In this document: positions 27,385 to 35,916 of the stretch, piece after piece
Position numbering within the stretch: the first letter of the stretch is position 1
Layout of the letters: the number at the start of each line of letters is the position of its first letter
DNA from: JABAQJ01 sp046327745
Lineage (GTDB): Bacteria; Gemmatimonadota; Gemmatimonadetes; Gemmatimonadales; Gemmatimonadaceae
Length of the DNA: 64,000 nucleotides
Reading direction: 5' to 3'
NCBI GenBank assembly: GCA_046327745.1
Contig: JAXLXV010000014.1
Location: 124,001 to 188,000, forward strand
Made by a program: the position numbers and the translations under genes
Notes under the pieces: generated by a model
Database searches by the model: none
What the model was told of the DNA's origin: nothing
What the model saw: only the letters and a program-made list of their open reading frames with translations

Positions 27385-27834
27385 ATGCGAACCCCGTCAA
27401 GCACACTATGCCGCACAGCTTGGATGGCCTTTCTGCTGGTCTCAGGTCCCGTCGCGGCCACCGGACAAGCTTCAGAGCCGCCAACACGCTCCAAAGCGAT
27501 TTCGGGGACCTGGGTGGCGAGGAACTTCAGAACGCCTATGGGGCAGCTGGTCTCCGTTGTGTTGGAACTCTCGGCGCAGGCAGACTCCGTCAGCGGCCTC
27601 CTGCGCGTTGAGTCACCGACAGATGCGGCCCCGCCGTCGGTCCCTGTGTGGGGCGTTGTCCGCGCGGATTCGCTGTTCCTCACGGATTCAAGACACGTGC
27701 CTTTGGTCGCGGCGCGCGTCGAGGAACGACGGTTGGTCGGACGCATGGCCGGCACCCCGGGCCGCCTCAATCGCGGTGTGCCTAACCTCACGACGCTCGC
27801 CGATTCTCGGCCGGTGACGTTCGAGCGCCAGTGA
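27385..27834 (+). CDS. Exported protein of unknown function (cassette-like gene)
   Basis: A 149-residue protein with a signal peptide (1-28, LVSGPVAATGQA). The mature domain is a small beta-rich fold: ISGTWVARNFRTPMGQLVSVVLELSAQADSVSGLLRVES and ADSLFLTDSRHVPLVAARVEERRLVGRM, resembling lipocalin-like or calycin domains of exported proteins. Starts at ATG 27385 (a GTG three bases upstream is possible). It lies between attC-like sites and is shorter than most genes of the window. A GCCTAAC word near the end encodes Pro-Asn. Confidence 0.65.
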   Translation: MRTPSSTLCRTAWMAFLLVSGPVAATGQASEPPTRSKAISGTWVARNFRTPMGQLVSVVLELSAQADSVSGLLRVESPTDAAPPSVPVWGVVRADSLFLTDSRHVPLVAARVEERRLVGRMAGTPGRLNRGVPNLTTLADSRPVTFERQ

Positions 27835-27851
27835 GGCCGCGTGCCTGAGCT

Positions 27852-27928
27852 GCCTAGCGACTGCCGCAGCGGACCATCGATGGACGGCGTGCTCCCTCCG
27901 CTGAACTCGGGTGCGGCTGCGCGTTGCC
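27852..27928 (+). other. Degenerate attC-like site
   Basis: GCCTAGC (27852-27858), GCAGCGGA (27866-27873), TCCGCTGA (27897-27904) and a degraded right end GTTGCC (27923-27928) give the order R-box, L-box, loop, L-box, R-box over 77 bp. The L boxes pair at 7 of 8 positions and TCCGCTGAACTC resembles the common right half of attC sites. The right R-box does not fit GTTRRRY, so this is a weak call. The next gene starts 11 bp after it. Confidence 0.4.
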
Positions 27929-27938
27929 TTCATGATCC

Positions 27939-28379
27939 ATGATTGACAGCGACAATCCAGTCGTACGACTCTGCGCCGAAGGAATGGCCATCGACGGCGA
28001 CCCCGATGCTGCGCACGCGTTGTTTCAGCAAGCATGGGACGTGCGGCGCGACGACTACGATGCCGCGATTGCCGCCCACTACCTCGCTCGCCATCAATCG
28101 TCGCCTGAGGACTCCCTACATTGGAACCGTATCGCGACTGAGTGCGCCGAGGCCGTCCCAGACGGCCGCGCTCAGTTGCTCCTCGCCTCGCTTTACCTCA
28201 ACCTCGCCGATAGCCTTCGGGTACTCGCACGCCCCGCGGAGGCAATCGCCGCCGCTGAACGGGGCATTGCCGCGCTGGAGTTCTTGCCACTGGACGGATA
28301 TCGGGAATTCGTTGCGAATGGCCTGCGTCGTCTTCGCGCGAGTCTCCTCGCGGGCGCAGGTCGCGAAGCGGACATATAG
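27939..28379 (+). CDS. Small TPR-like helical protein
   Basis: A 146-residue soluble protein without a signal peptide. It is all-helical: NPVVRLCAEGMAIDGDPDAAHALFQQAWD, DYDAAIAAHYLARHQSSPEDSLHWNRIAT, then LLLASLYLNLADSLRVLARPAEAIAAAERGIAAL, a tetratricopeptide-like pattern. The NPVVRLCAEGM and ARHQ...LHWN segments belong to a small stand-alone family seen in many bacteria, and its members are often in accessory or cassette genes. Likely a protein-interaction module. It is the second gene of the cassette-like group. Confidence 0.75.
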   Translation: MIDSDNPVVRLCAEGMAIDGDPDAAHALFQQAWDVRRDDYDAAIAAHYLARHQSSPEDSLHWNRIATECAEAVPDGRAQLLLASLYLNLADSLRVLARPAEAIAAAERGIAALEFLPLDGYREFVANGLRRLRASLLAGAGREADI

Positions 28380-28385
28380 CGTATG

Positions 28386-28407
28386 CGGCTAAGCCGAGGC
28401 GTTAGGC
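28386..28407 (+). other. GTTAGGC half-site with small hairpin, before a start codon
   Basis: GTTAGGC (28401-28407) is 16 bp upstream of the next ATG and just after the stop of the TPR gene. The bases before it form a CGGCTAAGCCG hairpin, but I cannot identify a left partner box, so only half of an attC-like site is visible. Confidence 0.35.
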
Positions 28408-28423
28408 GGCGAACGGAACGACA

Positions 28424-28996
28424 ATGCCTACTGTGAACCTTTGGTTTGTCCCCGCTGGTGTGCTCGCCATGGTGGCCGCGTCAGCCACCCTGGCCGCGCA
28501 GCCGCATCCCGGAGGGCCGGTGCTTGGGGTTCATGCGCTGATCGGTGGCGGCAGTCGCGCCGTCGAGGCTGGCGGTGGCGTAATCTTCGGCTGGAAGCAA
28601 CCCATTACCGGCTGGGTTCGCGCGGTCGGTGCGCTTGAAGCGTCACGCACCGTGGTCGTCGGCACAAACGACCGCTGCGACCTTGTGCCTGGCGGCATCG
28701 GGTGCGGGAGCCCACCTGCGGACGAGACGGCCGCGGGGCTCTCGACCGCGCTTCAGCTTCAGGGACCGGGCGTCAAAGGATGGAGGCCCCATCTGATCGT
28801 TGGCGTCGCGCGGCTGCACGCGTTCACAAGCGTCGAGGTCGGACGGCAACGAACGTTTTGGACGCCCGAGGCAGGGGTGGGCGTAGAGTTCGGAGCGCAC
28901 GCGGGCTGGGGCGTCGACGTGCGGCTCAGGAGGGCGACGCGTGGGACGAGGGATCCAGAAACGTACGCCGCCCTTCACGTGGTACGCTACCTCTGA
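28424..28996 (+). CDS. Exported outer-membrane-beta-barrel-like protein
   Basis: A 190-residue protein with a signal peptide (1-26, ATLAAQ). The mature part is Gly-rich with alternating hydrophobic strands typical of small OmpA/opacity-type barrels: GVHALIGGGSRAVEAGGGVIFGW, WVRAVGALEASRTVV, PHLIVGVARLHAF, GVGVEFGAHAGWGVDVRLRRA, and LHVVRYL at the end. Two Cys sit in a loop (CDLVPGGIGC), perhaps a disulfide. Third gene of the cassette-like group; function unknown. Confidence 0.6.
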   Translation: MPTVNLWFVPAGVLAMVAASATLAAQPHPGGPVLGVHALIGGGSRAVEAGGGVIFGWKQPITGWVRAVGALEASRTVVVGTNDRCDLVPGGIGCGSPPADETAAGLSTALQLQGPGVKGWRPHLIVGVARLHAFTSVEVGRQRTFWTPEAGVGVEFGAHAGWGVDVRLRRATRGTRDPETYAALHVVRYL

Positions 28997-29007
28997 CTCG
29001 GGTCGCG

Positions 29008-29094
29008 GCCTAACGACCAATGCGGCTAGCGAAAGAGCCGCGCTGTCCGCGCCCTCTTCCGTGAATCCCTCGCAGCGTCACTGAAGCGTTAGGC
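29008..29094 (+). other. attC-like site with both consensus boxes
   Basis: GCCTAAC (29008-29014) and GTTAGGC (29088-29094) are perfect reverse complements 87 bp apart from end to end. Inside, GCTAGCGA (29025-29032) pairs with TCGCAGC (29070-29076) except for one unpaired A, which resembles the extrahelical base of a folded attC strand. The site lies 12 bp after one stop and 22 bp before the next start. It is the best attC candidate of the window. Confidence 0.55.
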
Positions 29095-29116
29095 GGTTTC
29101 AATCGTGGAGACGTAG

Positions 29117-30064
29117 ATGAAGACAGGCACGGCGTTCACCGTATTCCTACTCGCAATCCCGTCCAGCGCGACGATGTGGGCACGGGCCAACGCCCCAAGC
29201 ACGCCGGGACGGCATCGCATTGAAGTACAGAGCTCGATCGACGGAAGCCTGCAGCCGTCATATCTCTACCTGCCAGCCAAACCGGTCAGCCCCGCTCCGC
29301 TGGCCGTCCTGCTGCACACTTGGAGCTTCGATCTCGAACAACGAGACAGCACGGTGGAGCAGGAGGCTGAAGCACGGGGCTGGATCCTGCTGGCTCCCAA
29401 TTTCCGCGGACGCAACGATCATCCACAGGCCTGTGGTTCCCCCGTCGCACAGCAAGACATTCTTGACGCCGTAACGTGGATCCGCGACCACTATCAGGTG
29501 GACGGTCGTCGCATCTACCTGCTTGGGCTCTCCGGCGGCGGCTACATGACAATGCTCATGGCTGGGCGGCATCCGGAACCCTGGGCCGCGGCGAGCGCGT
29601 GGGTCGGCATCAGCGACCTTCGCGACTGGTACACGGCACACAGCGGTGATCGGTACGGGGAGATGATGCGCGCGTGCTTGGGTGGCAGTCCCACCGCCAG
29701 CGATAGCATCGGGGCCGAGTTTCGAGCTCGCTCCCCGCTGACGTACCTGAAATCGGGGCAGCGGCTCCCCATGGATTTGGCAGCGGGCCGCTTCGACAGC
29801 ACGGTCGCCGTATCGCACACGTTGCGAGCCTTTCAGCTTCTTGCGCCGGGCGTCGTCGCCAATGCGGACATCGATGCACTCGTGGGACCAGGCCCCGGCC
29901 TTCAACACCCCGCTGCCGGCGATACGGCCAGTGATCCTCTATTCGGTCGCCGCATATTTCTGCGTCGGGTCGCCGGCCAGTCGCGTGTTACCATCTTCGA
30001 AGGCGGACATGAATGGTTGCCACGAGCCGCGATCGCCTGGCTCGCCGAGCGGAGCAAGCCGTGA
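29117..30064 (+). CDS. Exported alpha/beta hydrolase (prolyl-oligopeptidase/esterase type)
   Basis: A 315-residue protein with a signal peptide (1-26, ARANA). The alpha/beta hydrolase core shows LAVLLHTWSFDLEQ (oxyanion strand), WILLAPNFRGRNDHPQACG, the helix AVTWIRDHYQVDGRRI and nucleophile elbow GLSGGG (Ser in YLLGLSGGGYMTML, about residue 140). A late GGHEW (about 297) carries the likely catalytic His, and the Asp is probably in the region before it. Likely a periplasmic esterase or peptidase. Fourth gene of the cassette-like group and the largest. Confidence 0.88.
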   Translation: MKTGTAFTVFLLAIPSSATMWARANAPSTPGRHRIEVQSSIDGSLQPSYLYLPAKPVSPAPLAVLLHTWSFDLEQRDSTVEQEAEARGWILLAPNFRGRNDHPQACGSPVAQQDILDAVTWIRDHYQVDGRRIYLLGLSGGGYMTMLMAGRHPEPWAAASAWVGISDLRDWYTAHSGDRYGEMMRACLGGSPTASDSIGAEFRARSPLTYLKSGQRLPMDLAAGRFDSTVAVSHTLRAFQLLAPGVVANADIDALVGPGPGLQHPAAGDTASDPLFGRRIFLRRVAGQSRVTIFEGGHEWLPRAAIAWLAERSKP

Positions 30065-30080
30065 GCGACGGTCCTATGCC

Positions 30081-30160
30081 GCCTAACCAGTAGTTGCACC
30101 AGGCGGTCGCGTGACTGCTCGCTTCACTTGGTCGACGGTACGTGTCGGTATGCGCCTAAC
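30081..30160 (+). other. Two GCCTAAC boxes after the cassette-like group
   Basis: GCCTAAC occurs at 30081-30087, 17 bp after the hydrolase stop, and again at 30154-30160. Both are left-type boxes in the same orientation. The first is followed by AGTAGTTGCACC, similar to the spacer plus L-box of attC sites, but no GTTAGGC partner follows, so the right half looks lost. Confidence 0.35.
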
Positions 30161-30210
30161 GGGCCAACGCTCGCGCTACGCCCCGGGCTACTGAGAATCC
30201 TGGAGATCTC

Positions 30211-32628
30211 ATGGCTGTGTCTCGCACTATCCGATTTGGCGTGCGCCAGCTGGTTCGAACCCCCGGGTTCACCGTGGCGGCCGTCCTCACGCTGGCGCTC
30301 GGCATTGGACTCGCCACCGCCGTCTTCACCGTCGCGGACGCCCTGATCCTTCGGCCGCTGCCGGTCGCGGACCAGTCGCGTCTCATCACGCTCTCGGGTG
30401 CTCTCGCGGACGGTTCTCGAAACGACTGGCCGCTCACACTGCCACAGACGCGCGAGTTCTCGCGTCAGACGCGCGCCCTACGGAACACGGGGTACTATGC
30501 GTACGAAGGCGCCTGGCCCGTGGCGGTGCGCAGCGGAGATCAGCTCAGCGCCCTTCGGCGCGCGCTCGTCTCGGGCAATTTCTTCGACGTGCTCGGCGCA
30601 CGTGCGATGCTTGGACGCGGGCTCGAGCCATCGGATGATGTGATCGGCGCAGCGCCGGTCGTTGTACTCAGCCACCGCGCGTGGCGTGCTGCATTTGGCG
30701 GCGATCCGAACCTGGTCGGACGCTCACTGTCCCTCACGGAATTCGGCATCACCGCGAAGATCGTTGGTGTGATGCCTCCAGGACTCGAGTACCCGGAGGG
30801 GGCGGACTTTTGGGCGCCGTTCGTGCCGTCGCGACTCAGCGCCGAGAATGACACGACGGCGTACACAGCGTTGTATCTCCTCGGCCGACTCGCTCCAGGC
30901 GCGACGGGAGCTAGCGCCGCACGCGAGCTGGGGGCGTATCTTGAGCGGGAGGTTACTTCGCGCAAGCTGCGCGCCGTGTCCCATCCATTCGCCGAAGTTG
31001 TACTAGGCGACACAAGGACGGCTGTTCTGATCTTCGCGGCGGCCGCGGTGCTCCTGCTCCTGATCACGTGTCTGGACGTCGCCAACCTGCTGGTCGTTCG
31101 CGGCCTTTCGCGTGTGCGCGAGATTGCCGTGCGGAATGCGCTCGGCGGATCGCGTGCGCAGATCGTCACGCAGCTCATGGTGGAGAACGCGACCCTGGCA
31201 CTCGTCGGTGGCGCGTTAGGCGTGGTCGTGGCGACGGTGTGTTTGGGCGTCTTCCGGGCATTCGCGCCGAGCACTGTGCCGCTGCTCGAGGTGATCCATC
31301 TGGATGTGACCGCGCTGGGAGGCGCGCTAGGGATCACGACGCTCGCCACGCTGCTGTTCGGCCTCGCGCCGGCACTCGTCACGTCGCGTGCGGAAGTGCA
31401 GGAGGTTCTGCGCTCTGGAACGCGACAGAGCGGGAGCCGGCGGTCGCGTCTCGCGCGCGAGGCGCTCGTCGCCGGCCAAGTGGCGGTTGCCACGTTGCTG
31501 CTGTCGGCGGCGGCGCTCGTTGGCCGCAGCTTCCTGAGCCTGCGTGGTGTCGATCTCCGCTTTGACGCGTCGAAGGTGGTCGTCGCCGAACTCGCGATTC
31601 GCTACGACCAATACGGCGACATCGACAAGCAGACGCAGCTCGTGCGCGCTCTTATTCAAGCGCTCCGGTCAGAGCCTGGGGTCGACGGGGTGTCGCCCGT
31701 CGTCGCGATGCCCTTTTCAGGGAACGGCGGCTGGACAGGATCCGCACGCCGGTCGGGACAATCGCCAGCCGAAGCGAAAACGAATCCGGTGTTCAACATG
31801 GACGTGGTCACGCCCGACTACTTCCCAACGATGGGTCTGCGCGTTCTGCGCGGCCGCGCCCTCTCGAACGACGACCAACGGGGCGCTGAGCGCGTGATCG
31901 TGGTGAGCCAAACCATGGCGCACACGTATTGGCCTAACGAGGATGCGATCGGGCAGCGTCTGTTCATGACCGCGATGGGTGACCCATTCACGGTGGTCGG
32001 CGTCGTAGACGACATTCACTATCGCGACCTGCGGCAGGCATCGCCGAGTGTGTACTATGCCCTCGCGCAGTCGGATTTCCCGTTCGCACCGACCACGTTC
32101 GTCGTGCGCACGTCGGCGCCCGAGTCCGTGATCGTGCCAACGCTCCGTCGCGTCATCGCGAATACGGCGCCGGGTGTGGAGCTTACGAGTGCCGCGCCGT
32201 TCGAGCGTTACATGGAGGCGCCGCTGGCACAGCCGCGGCTCAACGCGATCCTGCTCGCCGTTTTCGCTGGTTCGGCGACGCTGCTCGCGGCGATTGGTCT
32301 TGGCGGCGTGGTCGCGACGACGGTTCGGCAGCGGAGGCAGGAGCTTGGGATCCGCATGGCACTGGGCGCGACACGCGGCAGCATCCAGCGCATGATTCTG
32401 AAGCAGTCCCTCATGGTGGCGATAGCCGGCGTCGCGATCGGCGTGGGGGCCGCGCTGGTAACGAATCGGGCCCTCGAAGCCCTCTTATATGGTGTGAGCC
32501 CGACGGATCCCCGCGTGCTGCTCACCGTCGTCGCGCTTCTCACGCTGATTGCGGTTGTCGCCGCGCTGCTGCCGACCTGGCGAGCCGGACATATCGAGCC
32601 CAGCGTTGCCTTGCGAACAGAAGGGTAG
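30211..32628 (+). CDS. ADOP-family permease without the cytoplasmic prefix
   Basis: An 805-residue permease starting MAVSRTIRFGVRQLVRTPGFTVAAVLTLALGIGLATAVF, with GGAG 8 bases before the ATG. It lacks the 80-residue cytoplasmic prefix of the copy at 4377 but keeps both MacB_PCD periplasmic domains and both FtsX blocks: REIAVRNALGGSRAQIVTQLM (about residues 304-330) and RQELGIRMALGATRGSIQRM (about 705-730), ending in the last three helices. No PadR gene is adjacent. The neighbours are the cassette-like group and a small membrane protein. Substrate unknown. Confidence 0.93.
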   Translation: MAVSRTIRFGVRQLVRTPGFTVAAVLTLALGIGLATAVFTVADALILRPLPVADQSRLITLSGALADGSRNDWPLTLPQTREFSRQTRALRNTGYYAYEGAWPVAVRSGDQLSALRRALVSGNFFDVLGARAMLGRGLEPSDDVIGAAPVVVLSHRAWRAAFGGDPNLVGRSLSLTEFGITAKIVGVMPPGLEYPEGADFWAPFVPSRLSAENDTTAYTALYLLGRLAPGATGASAARELGAYLEREVTSRKLRAVSHPFAEVVLGDTRTAVLIFAAAAVLLLLITCLDVANLLVVRGLSRVREIAVRNALGGSRAQIVTQLMVENATLALVGGALGVVVATVCLGVFRAFAPSTVPLLEVIHLDVTALGGALGITTLATLLFGLAPALVTSRAEVQEVLRSGTRQSGSRRSRLAREALVAGQVAVATLLLSAAALVGRSFLSLRGVDLRFDASKVVVAELAIRYDQYGDIDKQTQLVRALIQALRSEPGVDGVSPVVAMPFSGNGGWTGSARRSGQSPAEAKTNPVFNMDVVTPDYFPTMGLRVLRGRALSNDDQRGAERVIVVSQTMAHTYWPNEDAIGQRLFMTAMGDPFTVVGVVDDIHYRDLRQASPSVYYALAQSDFPFAPTTFVVRTSAPESVIVPTLRRVIANTAPGVELTSAAPFERYMEAPLAQPRLNAILLAVFAGSATLLAAIGLGGVVATTVRQRRQELGIRMALGATRGSIQRMILKQSLMVAIAGVAIGVGAALVTNRALEALLYGVSPTDPRVLLTVVALLTLIAVVAALLPTWRAGHIEPSVALRTEG

Positions 32629-32679
32629 GGTGGTGATGTCGAGACAGAAGGCACGGCAGCCGGGGGCAGCAACCTAACG

Positions 32680-33225
32680 ATGACCCAAGCAGCGATCACG
32701 ATTGGTGGAATTCCGCTTCCGTCTGAGGAACCGCTCTTCCTCGCCATCTTGGCCATACATGTCGCCGCCGGGCTGAGCTGCGTGATTACCGGCCTCGTCG
32801 CCATGCTGAGCGAAAGGCGCCCAGGGCGGCATCCTCGTTATGGGACCTACTATTACTGGGGCCTCGGACTCGTCTTCGTCACAATGGCCGCCTTGGCCGC
32901 GATGCGCTGGGCCGAAGACTACCATCTCTTCATCCTTGGGATGCTCTCTTTCGCCGCCGCATTCGTGGGACGACAGGTAGCGCCAAGCCGCATGGTCGGC
33001 CGAGTGCGGATACATATCGCCGCGATGGCGCTATCCTATGTACTCCTCCTGACCGCGTTCTACGTGGACAACGGGAAGAACCTGCCGCTCTGGAGGAGCC
33101 TGCCTCCGACGGCCTATTGGCTGATCCCGTTTCTCGTCGGCATGCCCCTGACCATTTGGGCGATGGTCCGCCACCCATTGGCGAAGTTGGAGCGACGGGA
33201 TGCTCAAGCGAAGGGCGCAGCCTAA
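32680..33225 (+). CDS. Small DUF2306-like integral membrane protein
   Basis: A 181-residue protein with four to five membrane helices (LFLAILAIHVAAGLSCVITGLVAML, YYWGLGLVFVTMAALAAM, YHLFILGMLSFAAAFVG, HIAAMALSYVLLLTAFYVD, YWLIPFLVGMPLTIWAM). His residues in the first, third and fourth helices and the layout resemble DUF2306-type predicted membrane proteins, some of which may bind heme. It lies between two ADOP genes. A CCTAACG word directly precedes the ATG. Function unknown. Confidence 0.7.
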   Translation: MTQAAITIGGIPLPSEEPLFLAILAIHVAAGLSCVITGLVAMLSERRPGRHPRYGTYYYWGLGLVFVTMAALAAMRWAEDYHLFILGMLSFAAAFVGRQVAPSRMVGRVRIHIAAMALSYVLLLTAFYVDNGKNLPLWRSLPPTAYWLIPFLVGMPLTIWAMVRHPLAKLERRDAQAKGAA

Positions 33226-33462
33226 AGTTGTTCGCGTGTCGGATGCCTAACGATCAGCAGTCTCGTTGCCCCCGGCGATGAGCGCGAGGAGCACCGAGCT
33301 AAGGGTGGCGGACGTTGAGATCGTCGAGACCTGGCGATCGCGCTGGGCAGGGGGCGCGTCCGATCGACGACTTCCGCGAGACGCTGAGTGCGGCAGACGC
33401 TGGCGCCAAGGCGCCGGGAGATGGAGATTGACCACGAGGATTCTCCGACCGACCACGTCCCG

Positions 33463-35907
33463 ATGACTCCCAACTCGTTTCGGCTGGCTGCGCGATCGCT
33501 GCTGCGCCGGCCGCGCCTCGCGGTAATCGTCACCCTCACCCTGGCCCTTTCGATCGCCGCGGTGTCGAGTGTCTTCAGCCTGTTCGATCCCATCTTCCTC
33601 CGCGCCATGCCCCTGCCGGAGGTGGATCGCCTGGTGCGCCTGAGTACGCGCGACCTGAGCGCAGGACCGAACCTGATGGACGTATCGCTGCCGGATTTCG
33701 ACGACATGCAGCGGGAACTCCGGGCCTTCGACAAGCTCTCGGCGTACGTGATCTTCCCGTCGACGCTCAGCGTGAGGACGACGACCCGCGCGGTCGAAGT
33801 CGCGTTCTCGACCCCAGAGTTGTTCGGGATCATCGGCGCACAACCGGTGCATGGGCGCTTCTTCGGTCCGTCGGAGAATGTCCTGTACGGTGACGTACGC
33901 AAGGCCGTGATCTCTCACGCCCTCTGGCAGGACATGTTCAACGGGCGCCCGGACGCCGTGGGCCAGACCGTTCAGCTACGCGGCCAGTCGTATGAGATCG
34001 TCGGGGTGATGCCGGCATCCATAAACTACCCGGATCGTGTCGACGTCTGGGCGCCGCTCATGGCCCGGTACTCATCGTTCCCCGATCGCTGGTGGGAGCG
34101 GCGCGACATGACGATGCACACGGTGATCGGACGGCTCGCGACCGGCCGATCGATCGAACAAGCATCGGCGGACGTCGAAACGCTGATGGGCGAGATCCGC
34201 CGCAAGTTCCCCGATGAGAGTCGCGAGCGATACGGGGTGGTGCGCTCGCTCCGCGATGTGGAGCTTGGTCCGCTGCGTCCCTATGCCCTCGCTGCAACGC
34301 TGGCCGCGCTGTTGGTGCTGGCTGTCGCGAGCTTAAACATCGTGAACCTCCTTGTGGCGCAGGCGGTCGCGCGCGAGCGGGAGACGCTTGTACAAGTCGC
34401 CCTTGGCGCAAGCGGTCGGCACCTCACGACGCGCATCGTCGCCGAGCAGTTGATCCTGGCGGCGCTGGCGGCCGGCATCGGCGTCGCCCTGTCGGTCGTG
34501 GCCACGCGTTGGTTGGCCATGGGCATCCCGGTCAAGCTTCCGTACTGGCTGTCACTCACGGTCGACGGACGCGTGCTTGGCTTCGCGATCATGAGTGCGC
34601 TCGGCTTGGCCGGTCTGATCTCGCTCGCGCCCCTCCGGCACCTGCACCGGCTGGACGTCGCCCTCGCGCTGCGGCACGCCAGCGCGGGAAGCGGCGAGGC
34701 CCGTGGGATGGTGCGATGGCGGAAGATCGCACTCGCTGGCCAGGTCGCCCTCAGCATGGCGGTCGTCACCACGGCATCGCTGATCCTGGATTCGATGCGC
34801 CGGATCGAGCGCGCCGAGACCGGCATGCGCACGGAGAATCTCCTGGTGGTGCGAGGAAGTCGGTATGTACCCAACCTAACGCCTGACCAGGAAGCCGTGG
34901 TCCACACCGATGAATGGTTACGCGTCGCCCGACGGCTCGAACAGGTGCCGGGTGTCAAGAGCGTCAGCTTCACAGACGACCTGCCGTTCGAGCCCGACCG
35001 GCTGACGCGGTGGTCGATCCGCATGTACACGCGGGAGCACTCGACGGACGACTCGGCGCCGATGGTTCCGATCAGTGGCGCCTTTGTGCCACCCGGGTTC
35101 TTCGCCACGCTTGGCATGTCGTTGTTGGAGGGGCGCGATGTGCGCGACGACGATCGTCGCGACACGCCCCAGGTCGTGATCATCAGCGAGCCGCTCGCGC
35201 GCCTCCTGTTCCCCGGGCGATCGGCGATTGGTCAGGCGATCAAGTTCGGGGCTGATCCCGACTATCCGTGGGCCACGGTCATTGGCGTGGCGTCGCCCGT
35301 CCGATGGACTCCGGAAGAAACGGGTGCTGCCTACGAAGCGTACTTCAGCTTTCGCCAGCACCCGACCGCTTATCCGCGGTTTGTCATCCACACCGTGGGC
35401 GACCCCGCCGCCTTGCGTGATGTCGTGGTGCGCACCATTCGCGAGACGAGCCCCGAATTCGGCATCGAGGCGATCAAGCCGATGGCGCAGGCGCGGCGTG
35501 ATTCGGTGTGGCGTCGGGTCGTGGCGGGCTGGGTGCTGAGCGTCTTTGGAATTCTCGCGCTGGTGCTCGCGTCAACGGGCGTGTATGGCGTCGCTGTGCA
35601 TCACGTGACGACGCGACAGCGCGAGCTGAGTCTTCGCGCGGCCCTTGGCTGCACACCACGTGAGTTGTGCTGGCATGTCGTGCGCGAGACGACCTTGGTC
35701 GTCGCGGCAGGCATCGCCGTCGGTGCGGTGTTGTCCCTGGCTGGTGCGCGTCTCGTCCAGCCGCTCTTGTGGAATGCATCGGCCGTGAGTCCGGTCGCAC
35801 TGGCTGCGTCCGCGGTCGTGCTGCTCGTGGTGGCGCTGACGGCGACGGTTGGGCCCGCGTTCAGGACCCTGCGGATTTCGCCGATGCAGGTGCTCAGGGA
35901 GGAGTGA
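33463..35907 (+). CDS. ADOP-family permease
   Basis: An 814-residue permease starting at MTPNSFRLAARSLLRRPRLAVIVTLTLALSIAAVSSVFSLF, the family N-terminus of copies without a prefix. An in-frame ATG at 33421 would add 14 residues and has a better ribosome site (GGGAG), so it is an alternative. Both periplasmic domains and both FtsX blocks are present; REAL motifs are degraded in the first block (RETLVQVALGASGRHLTTRIV) and present in the last (QRELSLRAALGCTPRELCWHV). Fourth ADOP in the window. Convergent with the next gene, 9 bp apart. Confidence 0.92.
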   Translation: MTPNSFRLAARSLLRRPRLAVIVTLTLALSIAAVSSVFSLFDPIFLRAMPLPEVDRLVRLSTRDLSAGPNLMDVSLPDFDDMQRELRAFDKLSAYVIFPSTLSVRTTTRAVEVAFSTPELFGIIGAQPVHGRFFGPSENVLYGDVRKAVISHALWQDMFNGRPDAVGQTVQLRGQSYEIVGVMPASINYPDRVDVWAPLMARYSSFPDRWWERRDMTMHTVIGRLATGRSIEQASADVETLMGEIRRKFPDESRERYGVVRSLRDVELGPLRPYALAATLAALLVLAVASLNIVNLLVAQAVARERETLVQVALGASGRHLTTRIVAEQLILAALAAGIGVALSVVATRWLAMGIPVKLPYWLSLTVDGRVLGFAIMSALGLAGLISLAPLRHLHRLDVALALRHASAGSGEARGMVRWRKIALAGQVALSMAVVTTASLILDSMRRIERAETGMRTENLLVVRGSRYVPNLTPDQEAVVHTDEWLRVARRLEQVPGVKSVSFTDDLPFEPDRLTRWSIRMYTREHSTDDSAPMVPISGAFVPPGFFATLGMSLLEGRDVRDDDRRDTPQVVIISEPLARLLFPGRSAIGQAIKFGADPDYPWATVIGVASPVRWTPEETGAAYEAYFSFRQHPTAYPRFVIHTVGDPAALRDVVVRTIRETSPEFGIEAIKPMAQARRDSVWRRVVAGWVLSVFGILALVLASTGVYGVAVHHVTTRQRELSLRAALGCTPRELCWHVVRETTLVVAAGIAVGAVLSLAGARLVQPLLWNASAVSPVALAASAVVLLVVALTATVGPAFRTLRISPMQVLREE

Positions 35908-35916
35908 GCGCGACGC

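Noticed and set aside
27203..30160. A classic class 1 integron or mobile resistance island
   Set aside because: No intI, no conserved segments and no resistance cassettes; the boxes resemble attC sites of chromosomal cassette arrays only.
30230..30300. GTTCGAACC, similar to a tRNA T-loop
   Set aside because: Lies inside the ADOP coding sequence and no cloverleaf can be formed around it.
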